From a virus: DNA of 42,843 nucleotides. The notes beneath the pieces were generated by a model, which did not search any database, had not been told where the DNA came from, and saw nothing but the letters and a program-made list of their open reading frames with translations. The stretch covers positions 1-42,843 of the IMG/VR virus record IMGVR_UViG_3300023116_003900. One strand, given 5' to 3'. A program made the position numbers and the translations under genes. Each line of letters starts with the position of its first letter. Position 1 is the stretch's first letter. Of this stretch, positions 23,745 to 32,645 are shown one piece after another.

Positions 23745-24532
23745 AAAGACTCATATATCAAGTTTGCTTAGGCAAAGCGAAAAACTCTGCTCTTTATTCG
23801 AAGTGCATTCAGTCAGTAGCAGAGTATTGTTGGAAGAATGAAATCGATCACATCGTACAAACTACGCCTAAATTAAAAATAGCGCCTGATCCGTTTATGT
23901 CGAATCGTAGTAAAGAAGCGACTGCGAATCATGGTGGCTTTCTTCCTATCTACGAGAAAGAAAATGCGTTTGATTTGCTAGATGAATATGATCAGATTGC
24001 AATCATTGATGCTGACATCTACATTCGCGAAGGCTCACCAAACATCTTCGATGACTTTGGTACTGAACACGCCTTTGGTGCAGTCTGTGAACGTGAGATG
24101 CCAATTCAAGATTGGTATAAACAAAAGATTGTTAACTACTCGCATATGCAGTATGCTCAACTGCAAAGCAACAGAACTGATTTCAAGCCCAACACGCTTG
24201 GATTTGAATTTTTTAATATGGGTATGATCTTACTGAACTGCGCTAAGTTCAAACCATATCTCAAGGGACAGACAGCAAAACAGTTTATCGAACGTGCTGA
24301 GTTTATGGATTTTGTGAACGGCAGAGGCGCATGGAAATGGAGTACTGACCAGACGTTACTTAACTTTTTTCTGAAGAAATACGATGTGCCTACAATGCAC
24401 ATGGACGCTAAATGGAACGGTCTATATACTGCACACAAAGACATTAAAGACTGTCATTTCGTTCACTTCTTTCTGAAAGACAAGCTACCAGATCGAGGTG
24501 AGAACGTCGAGGAGCTGATGGCGCAAATATGA
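23741..24532 (+). CDS. GT-A glycosyltransferase (GT8-like)
   Basis: 263 aa. IAIIDADIYI carries a DxD metal motif; FFNMGMILLN, STDQTLLNFFLKKY and CHFVHFF are further GT8-like blocks. Expected to use a nucleotide sugar with Mn or Mg. ATGA overlaps on both sides. Confidence 0.72.
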   Translation: MKRLIYQVCLGKAKNSALYSKCIQSVAEYCWKNEIDHIVQTTPKLKIAPDPFMSNRSKEATANHGGFLPIYEKENAFDLLDEYDQIAIIDADIYIREGSPNIFDDFGTEHAFGAVCEREMPIQDWYKQKIVNYSHMQYAQLQSNRTDFKPNTLGFEFFNMGMILLNCAKFKPYLKGQTAKQFIERAEFMDFVNGRGAWKWSTDQTLLNFFLKKYDVPTMHMDAKWNGLYTAHKDIKDCHFVHFFLKDKLPDRGENVEELMAQI

Positions 24533-25635
24533 GTTATGAAGAAAAGACTCAAAAGTACAGTACATGGGGTGACAAGTATCTACAACATACGGACGTGCTG
24601 TACTCGATTCAGTATGAAGAGAAATTCAAGCCTATCAACGTTCAGTTATCGCTGTGCGAAATCTGTGATAGCGACTGCCCGTTCTGTTCTGTTGCGGCTC
24701 GTCCACTAAAAAGTTACATCCCATGGCCTAAGTTGGTCAAGATGATGGAAGACTTTAAGACACTCGGCGCTAAAGCAGTTGAGATCACCGGTGGTGGTAA
24801 TCCTATGCTGTATCGTGACAAAGAGCATAAGAAGAATATCACAGACGTAGTAGAGTTATGCGGTCAACTTGGCTTTGATGTGGGTATCATTACCAACAGC
24901 GAAAACATCGAGCGACATCTTAATGAGCGAGCGTTCAAGTGGCTCAACTGGATTCGAATCAGTCTGATTAAACTTGACGAAGGTAAGAATCCCGAAGATT
25001 ATGATTTCGGATCATTCCCTCGTGATAAGATCGGTCTGTCGTATATTATTTACGACGGCACTGGCGGTGTACCTGACGAACTGTCTCGCACAAAGAAGCC
25101 GTATATTGGCACTACGAAAGAGTCGATTCAAAAGATTGCTCGACTGATCGAACTAAATCCCGAAGTTAAGTTCTGTCGTATCGCAGGCAATGCGTTGGTT
25201 GATGGCTATCAGACAGAGATTCAGAACAAGTGGCGACCTGTGATCGAAGAGATCGACAGTCTGTCAAAGTTTTTTATCAAAGACATCTGGGACGCAACAC
25301 GACCTTTCGAAGAGGGCTGTTACGTTGGCTTGACTCGACCATATATCGCACCACATCCAGATGGCGGTGATTATCAAGTGTATATGTGCACGAGTCACGT
25401 GTTAGAAGATCGTACGTACAAGCTGGAATTTTCGCTTGGTAGTATTGACAACGTAGTCGAAATATGGGATAATGCTAATCTGAAGTACTCTATGAATGGA
25501 TATCCGTATGAAGTAAGAGACAACAAAGGCAAGTGTTGGGATAAGGCTTGCGGTACTTGTTTGTATTACAACAACAATCGGTTGCTTCATACAGTAGCAC
25601 AACGAATGGACCTCGACGATAGGAATTTTGCATAA
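24529..25635 (+). CDS. Radical SAM protein 2
   Basis: 368 aa. C46-x3-C50-x2-C53 (CDSDCPFC) is the cluster motif, with another cysteine at 43. EITGGGNPMLYRD matches the SAM-binding glycine block. C-terminal cysteines (GKCWDKACGTCLYY) suggest a second cluster. It is not close to the one at 22163 beyond the fold. Position between a GT8-like gene and a methyltransferase again suggests a sugar or nucleotide substrate, as inference. Confidence 0.82.
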   Translation: MSYEEKTQKYSTWGDKYLQHTDVLYSIQYEEKFKPINVQLSLCEICDSDCPFCSVAARPLKSYIPWPKLVKMMEDFKTLGAKAVEITGGGNPMLYRDKEHKKNITDVVELCGQLGFDVGIITNSENIERHLNERAFKWLNWIRISLIKLDEGKNPEDYDFGSFPRDKIGLSYIIYDGTGGVPDELSRTKKPYIGTTKESIQKIARLIELNPEVKFCRIAGNALVDGYQTEIQNKWRPVIEEIDSLSKFFIKDIWDATRPFEEGCYVGLTRPYIAPHPDGGDYQVYMCTSHVLEDRTYKLEFSLGSIDNVVEIWDNANLKYSMNGYPYEVRDNKGKCWDKACGTCLYYNNNRLLHTVAQRMDLDDRNFA

Positions 25636-26214
25636 ATGTTTGACAAGCATTATTATGAAAGCAACAACTACACCAACTACTTAGATCGACAAGATCGCTA
25701 CATTCGCCTCGCAGAAGAGGTCAGCGACTTTCTAAGTAAGATGAACCTACTACAAGAGCCAGTGCTTGACTTTGGCTGTGCAGTGGGTTTTTTGCTTAAG
25801 GGACTTGAAGGACGAAATCTAGATTGTTATGGCGTAGACATTTCAGAGTGGGCACTAGAGAAAGCACGTGAGCGTGGTCATGACGTAAGAAGTGAAGTTG
25901 ACTGGCTTAAAAAGCATGGTGTTGTGTTTGGGCTCGACGTGTTCGAACACATGAACTATGACGATCTGGAAGCGTTCTTTAAAAAGATTAAGACAAAAGC
26001 AATTGTTTTTCGTATGCCTGTCTGTGCCAATCCAGGTGAAGACTATGTGCTAGAATGTTCTCGCGTTGATCCTACTCATGTAGTTCGCTGGACAAAGGCT
26101 ATGTGGCGTGAGTTTTTTCGTACGTTCGGTTTTCTCAGTGTCGAGTTAAATCTTTCTACTATATACAACAGCGAAGGTGTTTACTCTGGTATTGCATTGA
26201 GACATGAGTACTAA
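25636..26214 (+). CDS. Class I SAM-dependent methyltransferase
   Basis: 192 aa. VLDFGCAVGFLLKGL (about 43-57) is motif I, CYGVDISEWALEKA motif II, and GLDVFEHM motif IV-like. It resembles small-molecule or sugar O-/C-methyltransferases of polysaccharide clusters (Methyltransf_23 type). It starts directly after the previous stop. Confidence 0.78.
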   Translation: MFDKHYYESNNYTNYLDRQDRYIRLAEEVSDFLSKMNLLQEPVLDFGCAVGFLLKGLEGRNLDCYGVDISEWALEKARERGHDVRSEVDWLKKHGVVFGLDVFEHMNYDDLEAFFKKIKTKAIVFRMPVCANPGEDYVLECSRVDPTHVVRWTKAMWREFFRTFGFLSVELNLSTIYNSEGVYSGIALRHEY

Positions 26215-26746
26215 CTATAAAATAGAGCAACTGATCACTGAGGAAGAAAGAAAAGAACTTAGAAATTTATTTGACACACTTGATCCTCAACTTGCTCATC
26301 AAGACTATAATCTTTTTGATGTAGACAAACGTGATCTACATCCTAAGCAGTGGAATGACACCATTCAAAAGATTTCTGCAAGAGGTGAAAGTAAAGGTCT
26401 TACTACTCATGCTCATTATTTTATAAAGTATGAAAAAGATGCGTTTACCAGAATACACACAGACGATGATAAAGTCATAAAATTAACAATCATCACCATG
26501 ATAGAAACAAAAGATTTAATTGGTGGTGGTAGTTTGATTTATGATAAATACAATAGGAAGCCGAGACCCGCATTTAAATATGCGAAAAGAACCGGTAATG
26601 GTCACGGTCCATATGGAAGAGACATTATACCGGTAATCGTAGAAACAAAGGATGGTGAATCGATGATCTACGACGGCAAAACTCTGCACGGTGTTACGCA
26701 GGTTCAACAAGGACATAGACTAGTATTAGTGAGTTGGTTTAAATGA
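26204..26746 (+). CDS. 2OG-Fe(II) oxygenase, prolyl-hydroxylase type
   Basis: 180 aa. H85-x-D87, H162 and R172 form the iron triad and the 2-oxoglutarate Arg of the P4H-like family; GGGSLIYD and GESMIYDGKTLHGV are adjacent strands. It would hydroxylate a protein side chain, lipid or sugar. It is not a TET/JBP enzyme by motif, so it does not by itself supply hydroxymethyl bases. Overlaps neighbours. Confidence 0.8.
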   Translation: MSTNYKIEQLITEEERKELRNLFDTLDPQLAHQDYNLFDVDKRDLHPKQWNDTIQKISARGESKGLTTHAHYFIKYEKDAFTRIHTDDDKVIKLTIITMIETKDLIGGGSLIYDKYNRKPRPAFKYAKRTGNGHGPYGRDIIPVIVETKDGESMIYDGKTLHGVTQVQQGHRLVLVSWFK

Positions 26747-27432
26747 CAGAGATTTTTGACTCAGACGGTTACGGAAATATTTTAGATTCCGACGGCAACA
26801 TCCAGTACATCTTTGAATCAGATGGCTGGTACATGTACGATTCGGACGGTCTTTTAGTTCTTGCACCTGTTCAAGATTTTGACTCTGGTGTGGTTCCGGC
26901 AGATTCTGCCGATAGCATTTTTGTAGAATGGCCTAAAACTTATATTGCACACAGAGGCAATCTTTACGGACCTAATCCTGAACTAGAGAATACAATTCCA
27001 CATATTGACTCTGCGATGGGTCAAGGATTTCACGTTGAGGTTGATGTTTGGAATATCAACGGAACCATGGTTCTGGGTCACGATCAGCCAAGAGATAGTG
27101 ACATTCTTTCAAATTATGTCACAGACAACTTCTTTATCAATCGCTCAAATCGGCTGTTAATTCATTGTAAGAATGCCGAAGCTTTATGTCACATGATGGG
27201 TTTAACATCGACGCATGGTCCTGCATTTGAATATTTTTTCCACGATAGTGATGCTTATACATTAACATCACAGTCGAGTATCGTTGCATATCCTAATAAA
27301 CCTTGTCCTCTCCACGTCGATGTAACTCCTACAACAATTGCGATGATGCCCGAAAGACACAACACAGACACCACAGACTTCAAAAAAATCTGTACAGACT
27401 ACCCAGTGAGATATCGCGACACCAGTTCTTAG
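26743..27432 (+). CDS. GDPD-like phosphodiesterase with N-terminal DSDG repeats
   Basis: 229 aa. Residues 1-50 carry four or five DSDG-type repeats spaced 8-10 residues apart. From about 66, YIAHRGNLYGPNPELENT, HVEVDVW and MVLGHD are the glycerophosphodiester phosphodiesterase core (HRG, ENT, ExD, HD). The usual later LxIEIK Glu is replaced by His (LLIHCK), and the domain is shorter than normal, so the reaction may differ. The repeat part resembles calcium loops or tail-fibre-like linkers. Phosphate-linked glycan removal or transfer is possible. Confidence 0.68.
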   Translation: MTEIFDSDGYGNILDSDGNIQYIFESDGWYMYDSDGLLVLAPVQDFDSGVVPADSADSIFVEWPKTYIAHRGNLYGPNPELENTIPHIDSAMGQGFHVEVDVWNINGTMVLGHDQPRDSDILSNYVTDNFFINRSNRLLIHCKNAEALCHMMGLTSTHGPAFEYFFHDSDAYTLTSQSSIVAYPNKPCPLHVDVTPTTIAMMPERHNTDTTDFKKICTDYPVRYRDTSS

Positions 27433-27434
27433 AC

Positions 27435-28796
27435 ATGATAAAGCTTATATTATTTGATCTTGATGGAGTATTAATCGACGCTAAAGACATTCATTACCGA
27501 ACGCTAAATGATGCGCTCGGTAGTGTTGGCGACTACACCATCACGCCCGAAGAGCATCTTAACATCTATGACGGTCACAAGACACGTCAGAAGTTGGACA
27601 TGCTCACCAAAAATAAAAACCTGCCTCTTGAAGCACATGACTTTGTTTATACCCGCAAGCAAGAACTTACGCTAAACGAGATTCGGCTACTCAAGCAACA
27701 GTCACACATCGTAGAACTATTCCAAAGATTGGATGTAAATGGTTATAAAATTGGCGTCTGTTCTAACAGCATTCGCTCAACTGTACTAACAGCCCTAGCC
27801 AAGACTGATCTGATCGAGTATTGCTCTGTCATCATTTCAAATGAAGACGTAAAGAACAGCAAGCCTCATCCAGAGATGTACTGGAAGGCTATGTCGATGA
27901 TGAACTGTTTGCCCGAAGAGACGATTATTGTCGAAGACTCACCACCCGGACTGCTGGCGGCTGAACGTTCTAGAGCCAAATATATAAGAGTAACAGATCC
28001 GTCGCAAGTGACGGTCGAGAATATCATGCCTAAGATTAATGGAGAACCAATTGTGAACAAGTGGAAAGATGAAAAGTTGAACGTGCTGATTCCTATGGCG
28101 GGTGCGGGTTCTCGATTCGCTGAAGCAGGCTACACTTTTCCTAAGCCTTTGATTCAAGTTAACGACAAGCCTATGATTCAAGTTGTTGTAGAGAATCTTG
28201 GTCTTGATGCAAACTACATCTTTGTTGTGCAGAAGAGTCATCGTGAGCAGTACAATCTGGACACGATGCTTGGTCTCATCTCACCGAACTGCAAAGTTGT
28301 TGAAGTCGATGGTATCACAGAAGGTGCGGCATGTACTGCGCTACTTGCAAAAGAGTACATTGACAATGACGCGCCTCTGTTTTTTGCAAACAGCGACCAG
28401 TATGTTGAGTGGGATCCAGTCGAGTTTATGTACAAGATGCAAGAAACGCAAGCAGATGGCGGTATCGTCACGTTCAAAGCAACTCATCCCAAATGGTCGT
28501 TTGCTAAAGTAGATGACAAAGGCTTTGTGACTGAGGTTGCAGAGAAAAATCCTATCAGCGATAACGCAACAGTAGGCTACTACTATTGGAAACGTGGTGC
28601 TGACTTTGTAAAGTATGCAGAGCAGATGATCGAAAGAGATGTACGTGTTAACAACGAATTCTATGTCTGTCCAGTGTTTAATCAAGCCATCGAAGACTGC
28701 AAGAATATTCGTATTCATGAAGCAGAAAAGATGTGGGGACTTGGAACACCTGAAGACTTAGAGTACTATCTAAAGAACTTCGACAATGAGATTTGA
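27435..28796 (+). CDS. HAD phosphatase fused to sugar nucleotidyltransferase
   Basis: 453 aa from ATG 27435, 2 nt after the previous stop. Residues 1-190 are a beta-phosphoglucomutase-type HAD domain (FDLDGVL at 7-13, CSNSIRSTV, SKPHPEMYW, IVEDSPPGL). Residues about 215-453 are an NTP_transferase domain (PMAGAGSRFAEAGYTFPKPL, then FFANSDQYVEW). It would both remove or move a sugar phosphate and charge a sugar 1-phosphate as a nucleotide sugar. Such fusions occur in capsule clusters. This is the only evident nucleotide-sugar maker in the window besides the epimerase. Confidence 0.88.
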   Translation: MIKLILFDLDGVLIDAKDIHYRTLNDALGSVGDYTITPEEHLNIYDGHKTRQKLDMLTKNKNLPLEAHDFVYTRKQELTLNEIRLLKQQSHIVELFQRLDVNGYKIGVCSNSIRSTVLTALAKTDLIEYCSVIISNEDVKNSKPHPEMYWKAMSMMNCLPEETIIVEDSPPGLLAAERSRAKYIRVTDPSQVTVENIMPKINGEPIVNKWKDEKLNVLIPMAGAGSRFAEAGYTFPKPLIQVNDKPMIQVVVENLGLDANYIFVVQKSHREQYNLDTMLGLISPNCKVVEVDGITEGAACTALLAKEYIDNDAPLFFANSDQYVEWDPVEFMYKMQETQADGGIVTFKATHPKWSFAKVDDKGFVTEVAEKNPISDNATVGYYYWKRGADFVKYAEQMIERDVRVNNEFYVCPVFNQAIEDCKNIRIHEAEKMWGLGTPEDLEYYLKNFDNEI

Positions 28797-29448
28797 TGAG
28801 CCTAAAGACTGGGAGTTATATCCAGGCGATACTTTCTATCAGAAGTTTAAGAGTAGAGGCGAACTCTATTCGATGACTCTTCCTGACTGGGAGATTGCAG
28901 AGAAATATCTTGATCGCAAGCGAGGCTGTCTTGATATCGGTGGACACATTGGTACAACCGCATTGCGTTATGCAAACAACTTCGAACAAGTCTATTCGTT
29001 CGAACCTCTTTATCACGAGATAATGAATCGAAACCTGAGCCACGTCACTAACATCGAAGTATATCCTTATGCTGTTTCAGATGCAGACGAAGAGATGACA
29101 ATGATCATGCGCTCAGGTAATACTGGTCTGTCTTTAATTCTTACAGATGAAACACGGCACTATAAAAATAGATCGGGTTACAATCCTAAAGAAATCAAGA
29201 TGGAAACAAGAGTAGTAGACGATTACTATTTCGCAGAGATCGATTTCATTAAGATTGATACAGAAGGCTTTGTACTACGTCCTCTTAAGGGAATGCTACA
29301 TACACTTGAAGAGAACGATTGGCCTTTGCTTCAGATTGAATTTAATAATTTGAATCAGAACACAGCAGAGTGCTTTGCTCTGTTGAAAGATTTAAAATAC
29401 GAGCAAGTCGATCAGTTTCATGTAGATCATTTTTTTCGGCGAGTTTAA
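28786..29448 (+). CDS. FkbM-family methyltransferase
   Basis: 220 aa. CLDIGGHIGTTALRYANN (motif I), VYSFEPLYHEIMNRN (motif II), VYPYAVSD and FIKIDTEGFVLRPLKG are the FkbM signature. O-methylation of a sugar is the common role. Overlaps the fusion gene by 11 nt. Confidence 0.85.
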   Translation: MRFDEPKDWELYPGDTFYQKFKSRGELYSMTLPDWEIAEKYLDRKRGCLDIGGHIGTTALRYANNFEQVYSFEPLYHEIMNRNLSHVTNIEVYPYAVSDADEEMTMIMRSGNTGLSLILTDETRHYKNRSGYNPKEIKMETRVVDDYYFAEIDFIKIDTEGFVLRPLKGMLHTLEENDWPLLQIEFNNLNQNTAECFALLKDLKYEQVDQFHVDHFFRRV

Positions 29449-29450
29449 TC

Positions 29451-30191
29451 ATGAGAGTCGCAGTCTGTATTTCTGGTGCTTGTGTAAGCAAGAATCCTAA
29501 TACCACCCTTCAAAAAAATCTAAGCAGAGTTAGACGATTCTTTCCTGATTATGATTATCATTTTGCTACATGGTCTGGATTTCAAGAGACGTTTGAAAAC
29601 AACTTTCCCGAAGAAACCGCACACTACTATCCTGAGCCTGATATAGGCTATCATCCTTACTTTGACATTCCTGAATCATTATGGGAATCAAGTCGCTTTC
29701 GCGAAGTAAAAGCCTTCATTCAAAGAGGTGGCATACCTCGACGCGAATGGACTTCACATCACACAAAACAACACTTGATTCATGCTTGGCTATGTGATAA
29801 GATAAAAGATGATTATGATGTAATCGTACGTGCGCGATTCGACACGTGGATCTACGAACATGCAGATTTTATACCGTACGTGATTGATACGTATGAAAAG
29901 AATCGCATCAATTCGTTTTCTGCTACGAAGCAACAACATTTCGATAAGTTGCGGCAGTTCGACACTAAGCCAGGTGGCAGACATCATAACTGGATTGTAG
30001 ATCAGTTAATTATGCATCCGATGAGTTTTATCGACAGAGCCTATGTTGATAGGCTACACGAAGAAAAACGCTTGCATCCCGCAGAGATGGGTTGGTATCA
30101 AGTATTGAGCAAGCCTAATGGAAGCACACATCGATGCTTTGATGGTTGGGTGAATCACGATAAAAACGTTTTGGAAAAATTCTTTAAATGA
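29451..30191 (+). CDS. Glycosyltransferase-like protein, VRxRxDTW family, copy 1
   Basis: 246 aa from ATG 29451. It starts MRVAVCISGACVSK, like small phage and bacterial glycan enzymes that begin with a nucleotide-binding strand. HHTKQHLIHAWL and DVIVRARFDTWIYEHAD (the acidic motif) are shared with the protein at 34417. The end has LHPAEMGWYQVLSK. I infer a glycosyltransferase of unknown class. Confidence 0.5.
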   Translation: MRVAVCISGACVSKNPNTTLQKNLSRVRRFFPDYDYHFATWSGFQETFENNFPEETAHYYPEPDIGYHPYFDIPESLWESSRFREVKAFIQRGGIPRREWTSHHTKQHLIHAWLCDKIKDDYDVIVRARFDTWIYEHADFIPYVIDTYEKNRINSFSATKQQHFDKLRQFDTKPGGRHHNWIVDQLIMHPMSFIDRAYVDRLHEEKRLHPAEMGWYQVLSKPNGSTHRCFDGWVNHDKNVLEKFFK

Positions 30192-30871
30192 AGAAGATCA
30201 TACTACAACATTGGACAGGACCTCTGGGTGAACTAGAAGAGCGTTCAAAAGCAAACATCGAAGAGTATGCTAAGTTCTGCGGTGCAGACTATCAGTTGAT
30301 ATCTGGTAACGTGTTTAGAAAACATCTATCAGCACCATGCCAAAAGATGATAATGCTTGACCCGCAGTTTGATGAGTACGATATGGTCGTCATGATGGAC
30401 ATCGATATGTTCACTCGTAAGGGCATGACGAAGAACATCTTTACAGATGATACAGGCATTGGTCGTCACTTCGGCATTCAGCCTTCGTTACGTCAGAAAC
30501 TCTATCAGAGATTTCCCTTGCTCGGCGACACTCGATATCCGTATTGGGGTGGATCTATCTATCGTCTAGACAAAGACATTCGTAAGAAGCTTCGAATTCA
30601 TATGGTAGATTGGGAGATGGATCATTTTAATAACAACTACGAAGACGAAGGCATTATGCACCGTCTCGCAATCAAAGCAAATCTCAAAGAAACGCCAGAT
30701 GTCTATCTCGACGAAGACAAGTGGAATCGGTCGTCGTTCGAAGAGAATGTAAGTGACGGATATATAATCCACGTAAGGCGTAAGATGAAGAACACGCCTG
30801 GCAGACCATCGCCAAAGCAAGACAAGATTTTGAACTATAGAAAATTAGTGGAGAAGGGAATTCTAGAATGA
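30188..30871 (+). CDS. GT-A glycosyltransferase-like protein
   Basis: 227 aa. VVMMDIDMFTRKGM has a DxD motif; YWGGSIYRLDKDIRKK and NNNYEDEGIMHRLAIKA fit later GT-A blocks. Its start (IILQHWTG) parallels that of the protein at 31800 (VIYQYWDG), so the two look like old duplicates. ATGA overlaps on both sides. Confidence 0.62.
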   Translation: MKKIILQHWTGPLGELEERSKANIEEYAKFCGADYQLISGNVFRKHLSAPCQKMIMLDPQFDEYDMVVMMDIDMFTRKGMTKNIFTDDTGIGRHFGIQPSLRQKLYQRFPLLGDTRYPYWGGSIYRLDKDIRKKLRIHMVDWEMDHFNNNYEDEGIMHRLAIKANLKETPDVYLDEDKWNRSSFEENVSDGYIIHVRRKMKNTPGRPSPKQDKILNYRKLVEKGILE

Positions 30872-31803
30872 AAGTAGTGATTACAGGAATGGCAGGTTTT
30901 ATTGGCTTTCATACTGCCCTTCGATTTCAACAAGCTGGTTATGAAGTACAAGGCTTTGACAACTTCAATAGCTACTATGATCCTCAACTTAAGTACAAGA
31001 GAGTAGGTAAGTTAAACGTTGATCATGGAATTATTTGCCCGAACTGTGATCTGAAAAGAAAAGACGATTTTGCAGGCTGGCTAAAAAGAAGCAAGCCCGA
31101 TCTTGTAGTTCATCTCGGTGCCATGGCAGGCGTTCGATACTCTATGGAGAATCCACAAGAGTACATCGACAACAACGTAACAGGTACTCTGAATCTAATT
31201 CAAGCCTGCGAAGAAGCGGGTGTCGAAAACGTCATCTATGCTTCAACTTCTTGTGTGATGCACGGCAACGATTTACCATGGAAAGAAGATGACTATCTGT
31301 ATCAGCAGATCAATCCGTATGGCTATACGAAGTGCATCAACGAGTCGCAGTTTGCCATCTCTAAAATTCCCAATGCTGTCGGCATGAGATTCTTTACAGT
31401 CTATGGTCCGTGGGGTCGACCTGACATGGCGTTATTCGACTTTACAAAGAACATCCTTGCGGATAAAGAAATCACGCTATTTAACTACGGTGACATGAAG
31501 CGAGACTTTACATACATCGACGATATCGTACAGGGCATTTGGCTTGTGTCACAGAATATGACACCACGCGACATGTACAACATCGGCTATGGCAAGCAAG
31601 TCGAACTAGAAAGATTTGTAACAGCAATCGAAACGTCTCTGGGCAAGAAGGCTATTAAAGCGTATGGTCCGAAACATCCTGCTGATGCAACAGAGACTTG
31701 GAGCGACACAACGAAACTTCAGAAACTTGGTTACAATCCTTCTACGCCAATCGAAGAGGGCGTTGACAACTTTGTGAAATGGTATATGGAGCACTACTCG
31801 TGA
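30868..31803 (+). CDS. NAD-dependent sugar-nucleotide epimerase
   Basis: 311 aa. TGMAGFIGFH (6-15) is the Rossmann NAD loop; HLGAMAGVRYSMENP and a catalytic YGYTK, with STS upstream, match UDP-glucuronate 4-epimerase-type extended SDRs; RDFTYIDDIVQGI is the later signature. It would provide an epimerised UDP- or GDP-sugar for the neighbouring transferases. Confidence 0.9.
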   Translation: MKVVITGMAGFIGFHTALRFQQAGYEVQGFDNFNSYYDPQLKYKRVGKLNVDHGIICPNCDLKRKDDFAGWLKRSKPDLVVHLGAMAGVRYSMENPQEYIDNNVTGTLNLIQACEEAGVENVIYASTSCVMHGNDLPWKEDDYLYQQINPYGYTKCINESQFAISKIPNAVGMRFFTVYGPWGRPDMALFDFTKNILADKEITLFNYGDMKRDFTYIDDIVQGIWLVSQNMTPRDMYNIGYGKQVELERFVTAIETSLGKKAIKAYGPKHPADATETWSDTTKLQKLGYNPSTPIEEGVDNFVKWYMEHYS

Positions 31804-32645
31804 AGAATGTAATTTATCAGTATTGGGACGGCAACGTTCGACCTAGCGCACAGTACGGCTCTGACTGTATGCGTGAATATGCAGAGCGAATTGGTGCTGA
31901 GTATGTGTTCGATAGAAATGCACAGTTCGGTAAGAAGTATGGATTAGGAAGAGTAACCCCTTATTATGGATGTTTTAAGCCCGTCTTCGACGACAAATAT
32001 CTTGATTACGATAATGTTCTGTTTTGCGATACTGATATATTTCCAGTCGATGGACTAGAAGAGAGCGTTTTCGAATCATTTACTGGTGAACTGGGTATGG
32101 GTCAAGAGCCTTTACAGCCGCAGTATCGCTACGACAAAAAGTTGAACAAGCAGTGCAATTCGAAAACCGAAGAACACTGGGCTAAACTGGTGACAGAAAA
32201 GTACGGCTGTGATTTGCCACGCGACGATCAGAATCGTCTACTTGTATTCAACTCAGGCGTTGTGTTATACTCTAATGCAGGCTTACGCAAATGCCGTGAG
32301 CAGTTTAAGCCGTTTCAAGAATATGTGCAGTTAGTCGACCGGGATCCAATCTGTGGTGGTAAAGTGTATGGTACTGACCAAGGCTATCTACACGCAATGG
32401 CTATGTCGATGGACATTGATTTCGTTGAGTTAGATACAGAATGGAATAGATGCGTAACGTGGGATCCATATGACAACGGCAATTCATTTGCAAGAACAGC
32501 AGTTGATCCAAAAACAAAAAAGACTAAGTTTGTACATATTCAGATGAGAGGCGCAGACAATCAGTCTGATAAATGGCATTGGACTGTCGCGAATAAGCCT
32601 AAGTCTGAATGGACACAAATGCAAAATGGTACCATGATACGATGA
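31800..32645 (+). CDS. GT-A glycosyltransferase-like protein
   Basis: 281 aa from a GTG overlapping the epimerase stop (GTGA), chosen over an ATG 21 nt upstream because it fits the spacing of the whole operon. VLFCDTDIFPVDGL has the DxD motif; VFNSGVVLYSN and YGTDQGYLHAMA are GT8-type blocks. Donor and acceptor unknown. Confidence 0.65.
   Translation: MKNVIYQYWDGNVRPSAQYGSDCMREYAERIGAEYVFDRNAQFGKKYGLGRVTPYYGCFKPVFDDKYLDYDNVLFCDTDIFPVDGLEESVFESFTGELGMGQEPLQPQYRYDKKLNKQCNSKTEEHWAKLVTEKYGCDLPRDDQNRLLVFNSGVVLYSNAGLRKCREQFKPFQEYVQLVDRDPICGGKVYGTDQGYLHAMAMSMDIDFVELDTEWNRCVTWDPYDNGNSFARTAVDPKTKKTKFVHIQMRGADNQSDKWHWTVANKPKSEWTQMQNGTMIR

Noticed and set aside
26204-26746. 2OG-Fe(II) oxygenase as the missing TET enzyme
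   Set aside because: The HxD...H...R arrangement and GESMIYDGKTLHG block are of prolyl-hydroxylase type; it lacks TET/JBP features and lies far from the TET-associated glycosyltransferase.
27303-27434. Extended start of the HAD/nucleotidyltransferase frame upstream of 27435
   Set aside because: The extra residues overlap the previous gene in another frame and look non-coding; the HAD fold starts directly at MIKLILFDLDG.
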